In this document: one piece after another, positions 55,781-64,000 of the stretch
How the letters are laid out: every line of letters starts with the position of its first letter
Numbering within the stretch: the first letter of the stretch is position 1
Source of the DNA: Symbiodinium microadriaticum
Lineage: Eukaryota; Sar; Dinophyceae; Suessiales; Symbiodiniaceae
Length of the DNA: 64,000 nt
Direction: 5' to 3'
NCBI GenBank assembly: GCA_001939145.1
Contig: LSRX01000824.1
Location: 255,618-319,617, forward strand
Position numbers and translations under genes: made by a program
The notes under the pieces: model-generated
The model's input: only the letters and a program-made list of their open reading frames with translations
What the model was told of the DNA's origin: nothing
The model's database searches: none

Positions 55781-56286
55781 GTTGTGTTGTCCGTGAGCGA
55801 TGCTGCCTATGGTGCCATGCCGAACGGTGCCAATGAGAGTGGCACAATGGTGCTCCTAGCCAACCCCGATGTCTTGGAAGGCGATGCCCCGGTGTGCATT
55901 GGAGGCTGTCAGCTCCAAGTGAGTTGTGAGGTGCTCATGTCCCTCGTTCGAGCTTTCCGACGGAAGATATCAGGGGTTTCATGGCAGCACGTCTTGGTCA
56001 CGGATGCCGGAACAAGCTACGATGCCGTGAACTCGGAGACTTTGCCAACCGACAGGAAGATCGCGATCGATGTCGGAGTGCTTCTCCAAGGGCTACTAGA
56101 CGAAATCGTTGGGTGCCTGGTTGTCACATGCTCGGAGACGGCTTGACGAAGTGGTACCACAACGGAGGAGGGCTTAGTCGTGTCATGGCTGAAGGCTCCT
56201 GGTCCTTGAATGATACGGAAGCGGCCAAAGACCTTCGGCTGCAGCAGCAAAGCGCGCGGCTTGGAGATGTAGGCAAAGGCCGCTGA
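55780..56286 (+). pseudogene. Decayed Ty1/copia RNase H fragment
   Basis: The plus-strand frame at 55784-56146 reads VSDAAYGAMPNGANESGTMV and LLANPDVLEGDAP, the start of a copia-type RNase H (catalytic Asp in the VSDA motif). After about 56100 the homology moves into another frame, 55981-56286: WVPGCHMLGDGLTKW, the usual copia end 'W(V/I)P...MLAD.LTK', then LNDTEAAKDLRLQQQSARLG. The frameshift and missing integrase and RT show that it is dead. It is the only recognised coding remnant on the plus strand. Confidence 0.65.
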
Positions 56287-56450
56287 CGACAGTGAAGTTC
56301 CAAGGGGCTTTTGTGTTAAAGCACACCTCCACATGTCGTTCAGCACCGAAGCCGTTGAAGGCCCTGCAGTCCTGTGCTGTATGTGTGAGAAAGGTTGCGC
56401 CCCGGGCCCCGAGTGCGTGTTTGCAGTCGAGCCATTGCCATGTTCGTGTC

Positions 56451-56633
56451 TTAGGAGTCTCGAGCTCGTCCGTGCGGTCCTCCAAATCCGGGAACCAAAT
56501 TGGGGGTGTTGCCGTCAAGCGCAAACAAGAACAGACTCCGAGGCTCATCGTGCTCGCCCGCCTGGATTCCCAAATCTCGCCAGTACGCGGGCGGAACTAT
56601 TTCGAAGGTGGTGCGTTCAAACGCCGGAGGCAA
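56451..56633 (-). CDS. Unassigned exon-like frame
   Basis: The frame LPPAFERTTFEIVPPAYWRD followed by LGIQAGEHDEPRSLFLFALD is open and protein-like, 0.9 kb downstream of the PKS exons on the same strand. It could be a further exon of that gene, past the ketosynthase, or something else. Confidence 0.25.
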   Translation of the reverse strand: MPPAFERTTFEIVPPAYWRDLGIQAGEHDEPRSLFLFALDGNTPNLVPGFGGPHGRARDS

Positions 56634-56759
56634 TATTTTTTGGAAGGGCGATGCTCACACCGCCACAAACCCTTGCAGGCCACAGTACGAGGCTTCTCGG
56701 AGTCGTCCATGTGGTCGTTAATCCCGCCAGCACGTGCGAGTGATCATATGTACCCTAAG

Positions 56760-57175
56760 CCCGTCCTCATTAGGCGATTCCCGTTGAAGTCATCTCTTAC
56801 TTCCGCCCCAATTATGCGATGGTGGTTGACCACATTATGCATCACATTTCCCCTCATTAGGCGATGGCGGTTGACCATATCTCGTACATCCGCCCTTCAG
56901 TTCCTTCAAAGCAAGTTTTGCAAAAACTTCACTAATCAGGCAGAGTTGGTGACGGAGGTCACGCGATGGCGGTCGATCGCACTTCTTGAACCATCCCCCT
57001 CTTCAGGCAATGGCGGTTGATCAGATTTCTTGGACCACCTCATCAGGCGATGGCAGCTGATGACTGATGACATGTTTCGAATTTGGTGATGGCGGTTAAC
57101 CACATGTTTTGATTGAACCTGCCCATCATTGGGCAACCAAGGGCATACAGCGATGGCCGTTGATCACATCGCTGA
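56760..57175 (+). repeat. Degenerate minisatellite, period about 42 bp
   Basis: The core 'gcgatggcggttgaccacat' recurs with changes at 56774, 56816, 56861, 56963, 57007, 57047, 57085 and 57150. Spacings are 42, 45, 102, 44, 40, 38 and 65 nt, so one unit seems lost or eroded between 56861 and 56963. Several units are preceded by 'cctcattagg' or 'catcagg'. Confidence 0.85.
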
Positions 57176-57469
57176 AACCTTTGAACCCGACCCTCGACGG
57201 GATGAGGTGCTTCACAGCAAGCTCCGCAAGGCCTAAAAAGTGGGCCGATCTCAGCTTGTCTCCACGAACAAACGCAACGCTCGAATGACCTCGGAAAGGA
57301 TTCATCTAAGTATATCTGAGTATTGCGTTGCTGCCTCCTGACAAACACGACAGAGTCAGGCAGACGAGAGCTGACGAGAGGGGCCACAAAGCGTCGTGCT
57401 ACAGCAGCCTCTATCAAAGGGACATGCAGCAAACTTGCTCCCGGCCATCGCTAAGGCTTTTGACTGCGA

Positions 57470-59253
57470 GGCCCAAACATGCTTTGCAGACGATGTGACA
57501 TGATGGAATCTCAACTCTGGGTGACCAGCGAAGGCTGCCGGTTCCGTCTCAAAGTGCGCCTCGAACTTGGCATGCTCCAAGTGCGGATTGAGCGTCCGAA
57601 GATGCCTGGCCGTGCGAACGCCCATGTTTATTGAATCTGTGGGACTCCAGGTAGAAGCTCGCTTGGAGTAAGCATGCTGGTGCGGCTGGGTTGGACAGCA
57701 CTTCGCACTTCTGCCTCAGTCGCATGTCATGCCCGGCTGGTCCGCTCGTTCACTAAACCGGGCCACACGCACTGAAGAATGCATTTCACTATGCCGCCCA
57801 TCGCCTCGACCGGGAAGTCTGTGAGACTTCTCATTCCAAACTCCTGCACTGCAGAGTCTAAATCCTAAGTCCCGCGCGGCGCCGCCTTCTAAGTGTCCAA
57901 TATTTGTCTTTGCCGAGCCCATCATGAGCCTGCCATGGGAAATTGAGTTTGCTTTGGCAGCCAGTCCTTTTCAGGTCATCAAGCCGGCAGCATGACGGCT
58001 CCGAGCGCGGTGCTCTGATCTGGACCTTGCGCACTGCTCCGACCTGCGGTTCGGTCGCGGTGTTCTGAGTCCCCACGTATGTTGCACGTCTCGTTCCGAA
58101 CCTCGATTGGATCACCGAGCGAGGTGCCCGTACCTTAGCCACAGCCTAAATCACGATGGGCTATATTAACACCAATATCATACAACATGTCGCAACACCT
58201 GCTGTGGAACTCTATGTTTATGGCTGGTTTGGAAATTGACCTGCTGATTGGGCCGGGGATGTGCACGGCACTGCTGTGGGTCCGCACTTCTAGGCGGAAA
58301 CAGGACAACGAGCAGGAATCGGACCAATTAAGCGGAACAAAAGCTCAAAACCAGCTTCAACCATCAGCCCCACCGAGCACTGCAGCCCCAGCGGCATACC
58401 CCTGCATGGAGGAACGGACCGCAAGGTGGAGATGTGTGCTCACGAAACCATGTGTTTTGACGGTGAAAGCCGTGGCCACGCAGCGTTCTGGGTGGACTTT
58501 TGGTATCCGGGTCGACCCATGTCAGAGAGCGCGTGCGGCACGGAAATGAACGAGAACCCAAACTTGAGAACTGGGAAGCTTTCTTTAACGTGTAAGATGC
58601 TGATAAAACTAATTATAAACTCCACTCTCTCACTCGTTGTCGCTGTGCATCGCAATCCAAACGGGGCCCAGATCCCGCGCTACATACTGGTACTTTCTGT
58701 TCCAGTCAAGGCAACGCGACGCTTTCGTGCCGACCACCCGTGTCCCCAACTGCATGCTTCGCTTCGCTCAAGAAAATGCGCGAGTTTGTCGGTTGAGGGT
58801 GACTGACTGCGCACAGGACGTTGCGATGAGATGCACTTGGGCAGCTTATGCTGAGAGGCATCATGACTCGGTACCGGTGGCTCTGTGCTGTCACAGCATG
58901 CGTTGCCGAGGAAATGACCATGGCACTCCCAAGCCTGAGAGCTTCAACACATGGAGCACAGTGTCACAGTGAACCGGACGAGCGCCGCACCGTGGATTCG
59001 GGTGGAGTCATCAAGGCTTCCTTTATGGCCTCAACTTGACAGGTTCTTCCAAAGACGTAGAAGCCACATCCGCTTCCAGCTTACCGCTCCTGCATGATCG
59101 AACCCTGTTGTCTTGGGACAGAACCCTTGCAACCAGCTCTTCTTGTGCCGGTCCATTTGGAGCTGTCAGCGATGCACTGCGGCCGTCCTGATGCAACATG
59201 ATTGCCTTATGATGTCTGTGTAGTCTTGCCAAGGACCTCGAGCACCACGATCC
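57470..59253 (-). CDS. Polyketide synthase ketosynthase, partial, multi-exon
   Basis: Ketosynthases condense acyl and malonyl units in polyketide synthesis. Minus-strand exons: 59253-about 59117 (GIVVLEVLGK, then in another frame HQDGRSASLTAPNGPAQEEL); 58133-58102 (GTGTSLGDPIE, the first catalytic His normally lying just before this motif); 58043-57997 (VGAVRKVQIRAPRSE); 57929-57878 (LMMGSAKTNIGHLEGGA, second catalytic His in NIGHLEG); 57804 on (AMGGIVKCILQCVW); 57605 on (HLRTLNPHLEHAKFEAHFET). Introns 58101-58044, 57996-57930 and 57877-57805 are 58, 67 and 73 nt; two have GT and one a GC donor. The exon with the first His and the DTACSSS active-site segment were not found, and the first exon needs a frame change, so this may be a decaying or incomplete copy. 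Confidence 0.75.
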
Positions 59254-59561
59254 CTAGTCTATCAAAGTGCTTGGCCGGATGAGGACCTTTCCATCACGCT
59301 CTTTTTCACCCCCACTGCGCTCCTGTCCACATCCTGTGGATCGGAGGATGCCCATGCTCTGCTCAGGCGTGTAGCCACCCCATTTCATCATGAAGCCACC
59401 TGATGGCAAACAAAGTGATGACCTGTTGCATCGCAACGATACTGAACAAGGGTCCGCACTGACTCCCTCTCCTCGCAGATATCCTGTCGGCTGCGCGGTG
59501 CCGCATGTACAGCTGGCACACGATGTGCCACATCTCAACTCACGGCATGGTGCACACAGAG

Positions 59562-59580
59562 ACACACACACACACACACA
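59562..59580. repeat. (CA)n microsatellite
   Basis: An uninterrupted CA run directly visible in the sequence. Confidence 0.9.
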
Positions 59581-61724
59581 GAGACAGAGCTGCATTGGTG
59601 AGCGCGGTATGTCAAGAGACGGCTTGCGGCGACACCAATTCAGCATTTCAACTCTTGTAGGTCTATACGATCTTCCCCTGGGTTCCGCTCCATCTGCAGA
59701 TGAGTTGAAGGTGAAGCAGCGTCCTTTCGGACTAGACCTTGGATTGCACCATGCGTTGCCGATACTCCATCGAACATGGACTCCTTTGATTGGTGCTCGG
59801 CATGTGGGACTGTGAGCAGCCGATGAATGGGCCAGGAGAGAGGCACAAGTGGGCACCTGCACAAGATAAACGATTCATGTCATCAGAACTCCCCGACTTC
59901 TCTCCTCAATGCATGCCGAGCACCCATCGAGATGAAGAATTCCAGTGGATCGAACTTCTGATTGCCTATGCAAGCCATGCCGAGACTTGCGAAACCAGGC
60001 AGGGTTTTCCCCTTGTCCTGTGCTTGCATGACTGCTGAGCTTGCGGCTGATCATGAATCTGGCACAATGCCTGCAGAGGCTGGTTTGAGCAAACCGCAAC
60101 CAGTCTTGTCATCAAAATCGAGGTTCTGACGTCGATGTCAGGGAAGCTGAGCATGCAGTGTCGCAGACGAAGTTCGGACCTCGGCGGAGCGGAACAAGCA
60201 CAGTTCTCTCTTCTCACGAAGCGAACTTCTTTGTTGCGGACCTTTGAGGTTGAAAACGAAGCTGAAGCGATTTGCAATGATCGCCAAGACCTTGTAAGAT
60301 AACGGCGCAGTTGATTCGAGCAGCTGTCACAAGAGACTCGCTGCCGCTTGGACCCCGGGCAGTGCTGGTCCCCGAAGGGACGACCTCCTTATCGCAAGTC
60401 ATCCAGTCCTCGGCACTCAGATCGTACGTGCGCGTGTCGACGCACGGACGGCGACTGAGCAACATACGAGCTTGTCGTTGCCCACGCAGAAACCGGCGTG
60501 CGTGGCTTTTCGATTACACTCCTCTTCGCCGTCTGCATGCGATGTCATCCTGTAGCACGGATCAAACAATCCGACCTTCTTCGTCAAGCCGATCATGGCC
60601 ATGCTCTGAGCACCGCCTCAAGGCAGAACGTAAAACCCAAGCGCCCTCCGCAAAGCCGACTTTAGTCTTGATTGACGGTTGTCTGCTCTTTCAGCACCCC
60701 GGGCTGTGTAACAGGCATTCCAGAACCAGCCGCTGAACAGGGTCCATAGAGTTGGCCTGTCCGGGCAAGCCAAGCTCGGGTTGAAGCCAGCAAAAATAAA
60801 CTCTCAAAACTTTACAGCAACCTCATTGTTGGAGATCTCGAAGTATCGATTGTCGAAAAACTCGGCACCCTCGCAGTAGGACTGGTGGCGGGTCCTCATG
60901 ATGCACAGACTCTGCTCATGTTGCTAAACCTTTGTCTATGGGACAGATGCTGAGAAACCTATCTCGGCAGCCCATCTTCGACCAAACTGATGCATCCACT
61001 GCGAAGATGCCAAGACATCCGGAAGACCCTGCGTCGGAAGCCCAGAAGCACCCGTGCCACAGACTGCTGAAGCAGCGGGACTCTTTGCCGGTGCCACGAA
61101 GGCATCTTTCATCACTGACATCTGCTGCATGCAGCTTTGATATTCATCTTGCCGCGTGAGACGAACATTGCCGGCCATGTGCAGAAAGTTTCAACTTATG
61201 CGCCCACAGACGAGGACGTTCCCGACGGAAGACATGTGCACAGGCTGCTGAGGCATGCACGTAGTCTGCCAGGCCTCAAAGACATTCTCATCTGGAGTCC
61301 AATACACGCTGACATCCCAACCTGCACCATCGCAAGACAGCATCAGGCATCAGAGTCTTCGACACGAGGAGACGCACTAAGATCGGTACGTGTGATCGGG
61401 ATCTGAATGATGGTGTCTGTGCCAGACTTCAACGCGGCCCAGTTGTGCCACTGGCCTCAAAAGTCTTTGCTTGTGTCTTTTAAAGGCGACTCCGCACCGA
61501 GAGTCGGAATCCACAGCATGGTGCAGTCAAGCTCTGCTTGAGGGGTCAAGGACAATGAAAGCTACCTCAAGCTGCGAAAGGAGCGAGCCGCCTCGTGCCC
61601 GCAAAGTGCTGTTTACTTGCCTTTACGGTCAGAGCTGCCGTGAGTATTCGTGCCACTCTTACTGCCATTGCTGGCGGTTGTGAAACTACACCGGCAACAG
61701 GTGTCACGAGCGTGCACGAGTGAG

Positions 61725-62110
61725 GTGGAAAGTTCGAACAGCTTCGATAACGCAAAATCTGAGTTCGAAAGATTGCGAAAGCTCGATCGTTTCTTAGATT
61801 GACAGGCGAAAGAGTCGGCATTTTTCGGCTTGGGTTTATGGGAAGTTGAACCTGGAAGCTTGAAGCCCGTACCGGGTTGAGGGCGCGGGGCCACAGGAGG
61901 CCTCCGAGGCTTAAGCTTTAAAGCTTGAAAAGGCGCTCGAGCTCAAGAGCCTGAAGGTAAGATGGAGTGCTTTGACTTTCCAGTGATCCAGGTTGAAAGC
62001 TTTAGAGATTCACCAGATCGAACGCTTCGACGCTTGAGGGCTTGGACGTTGGGGGAGCACACAGTAGAAAGTTTGAGAGGATGAAGGCTGGAAGGTTCGA
62101 GTGTGAACAC
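61725..62110 (+). repeat. Low-complexity array of 'cttgaa/gcttcga' words
   Basis: Short words around GCTTGAA, GAAAGCTT and TTCGAAAG follow each other with 8-20 nt spacing (for example 61738-61790, 61912-61940, 61992-62040, 62068-62100). This looks like a diverged short-period repeat; no coding frame crosses it. Confidence 0.5.
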
Positions 62111-64000
62111 CCTTGATTTGGAGCAAAACGTTGCGTTCAGCTTTCCAGATATTTGTGTTATAATGTAGCAAGCAGGAATCGCTCTGTGCTGGATTGAGAA
62201 GTCAGGGGCCTTTGTTGCTTAATACCCAAACCCGCAGCCGAAAACGCCAAGCGGCGGAATCCATTCACCATGGGCTTCGGAAGTCTAGTCGAGTCTAGCC
62301 ACTTCGCAATCACAGTCTCGCCCCCGGTGGATGGCACCCGTATGCAGATTCATTGCAGGTCTGCTCTGTTGTCAGTGCATTCATTCAACATGGCCTGGGG
62401 GCAGTTTCCACAAGAACACCAACTGAGAATGAGTTCCACGCCTCTGTAGAGGTTGGGCTCACTCTCTCCGTCTTTCGCTCCTGCCTGCTTGCCTGCTTGC
62501 TGGCCTGCTGGAAAGCTGCTGTCGCGCACAAGTGCCGGCACAGGTTCGTCCCTCCTGTGATGTGATTCAGTCGGTGCTAGCAGCTTGTTCCGCAGTGCAG
62601 CCCGTGGCAACAAACAGCGCCAAAAATTTCTGCATTGGAAGGTTGCTCAATGGCTGCACTGGTCTTCCGAGCTGCATGAACTAGGTGGATGCCCCACGAC
62701 ATGCCCCCCCAAATCTTCTATGGCAAAAAAACCACAGATCCTTGGCGCAAACGACACCTTGCTCAAACACACAGCTACATTGGATCATCGAGGCTTCCGT
62801 GCCTGCCTGCTTGCACTCTCTGTGTCTCTCTTTGACTCCATGCCGGCGAGACGCAAATACGATTTAAAGAAACGGTCGGGATGAACAAAAGCCTGAAAAG
62901 GCTGGCAAGGAGACACATTGTGATTGCGAGCATCCCCGAAAGGATTGAGCACTGGCACTTGCGAGCATGAAAGCCACTCGCTAAGCACAAGTAGGCGTCT
63001 TGGCTGATGTCGTCCATTACACACATCAAGGAGTTTTGTGCGTGGAACGTTGACAGGTAGAAATCGGATGTGCGTGCGTGCTTGCCAAAAAGCGAAATGA
63101 AGTCGTTTCGCACAACACACACCGAGATACACAACACAAGCACATGGACACAAAAATACATACCTCTGTGCAGGTCGGCTGAGGCTTTGTGGTCTTGGGG
63201 TTTGGGGCATGAAGGCTTAGGAGATCGTCCATGTTCAGCCCGAAGCACGAACCCCCCAAACTCGATGCTTCTCATAAGCCCCTTGCTGTCAGCGTTGCCA
63301 GGCAGGCGGGCAACCGTGTTCATGACCTCGTCCCGGGCATACAAGGTGTTCCATCAACACTGTGTGACGGGGCATGAACGAAGACAAATTTGGAAGTCTG
63401 ACAAAAATCAAGCGTCGCGCATGGATATGCTCACTGCCAACCGGCGGAGGGGGACCCTCCTCTTTCATAAGCCAGTCTGTGTCCCCCTGGATATCACCGA
63501 AGACCTCCGTGAAGCAAGAGTGACGGCATGTCATTCTACGAGAAGTTGGGCTTACCATATCGGGCACGGCAGCCAGGAAGTTTGTGATCAGCATCAATGT
63601 GTCTTTTGGTGCTGCACCTGGCAGACATCGTGCAAGCAAAATCCTGCCAGGCTAGCCTACTAGACTAAATCTCAGTGATCCTTTCCCAGTGTTGCCGCTG
63701 CCAAGAAGTGCAAGTAAAGGTAGCTGCACTACTCGAAGCGAAAGAGCACAAGTATCCCCCTCCTCGGCGTCGCTTCGCAACTCACACAAACCAACCGGAG
63801 CAGAAGATCCGCATCAAGGTGTGAATGTACATCCACAAAGTCTGGCGAGGACCGTCCCAAAACTCTCTGACCCGCGTCCTCTGCTCGAAACTGCCCTGAA
63901 CTGTTCCCTGAACTGACCCAAACATGTCAGATCACAGGTGTAGTCGTAGACATCGGGTCTGAACAACCTCACAGCAGACTGATGTCGAAGCACTTTGCAA

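Larger units (their letters stand above)
59254..64000. other. Stretch with no firm gene
   Basis: Minus-strand pieces such as LTKKVGLFDPCYRMTSHADG (60500s), SELRLRHCMLSFPDIDVRTS (60100s) and ARDEVMNTVARLPGNADSKG (63300s) look protein-like but match nothing I know. Upstream PKS exons would be expected here. A (CA)n run lies at 59562-59580. Confidence 0.35.

Noticed and set aside
59310-59345. GGYTPEQSMGI as a ketosynthase N-terminal exon
   Set aside because: It resembles the AGYTPE motif, but only about 60-90 nt separate it from the next exon where about 200 residues are needed; kept as a hint of a deletion only.
1-64000. CRISPR arrays, bacterial operons, rRNA genes
   Set aside because: No regular repeat-spacer array or rRNA-like sequence was seen, and the spliced genes show a eukaryotic nuclear genome.

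Overview
This is a nuclear segment of a dinoflagellate genome, most likely of the Symbiodiniaceae or a close relative; that placement is an inference from the sequence alone. The support is mixed. The recognisable host genes are broken into short exons separated by introns of about 58 to 560 nt. Introns that can be bracketed by homology use GT or GC donors, and nearly all end in AG followed by a G in the exon (AG|G), a dinoflagellate habit. Tyrosine-recombinase retroelements and copia remnants are present, microsatellites and minisatellites are abundant, and genes are sparse. One N occurs at 36163.

Layout: 1-4843 is a tyrosine-recombinase (YR) element on the minus strand, cut by the left window edge. 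Its Gag-like frame continues past a single TGA into a 328-codon open frame with 2-oxoglutarate-dioxygenase-like motifs. 4844-9900 holds no supportable gene. 9900-13740 is repeat-rich DNA with a tandem duplication of about 0.9 kb and a recurring degenerate 'caaaccctaaa' phrase. 13741-17990 has only weak exon-like frames. 18001-21750 is an RMC1 (Mic1) homologue. 22667-25880 is a DGAT2-family acyltransferase. 27530-28215 holds triplet and 262-bp tandem repeats. 32559-34439 is an intronless SulP anion transporter with a STAS domain. 36011-43760 is a complete-looking DIRS/PAT-type element with split direct repeats. 43761-50300 holds unassigned exon-like frames. 50313-52145 is a DEAH-box RNA helicase exon. 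55780-56286 is a decayed copia RNase H. 56760-57175 is a minisatellite with a period of about 42 bp. 57470-59253 is part of a polyketide synthase ketosynthase. 59254-64000 has nothing firm.

All five identifiable host genes (RMC1, DGAT2, SulP, DEAH helicase, PKS) and both YR elements lie on the minus strand, as in the unidirectional gene blocks known from dinoflagellates. The genes do not form one pathway: they cover endolysosomal Rab7 control, triacylglycerol synthesis, anion transport, RNA remodelling and polyketide chemistry. Exon limits given for RMC1, DGAT2 and PKS were read by eye from homology plus splice dinucleotides and have no transcript support.
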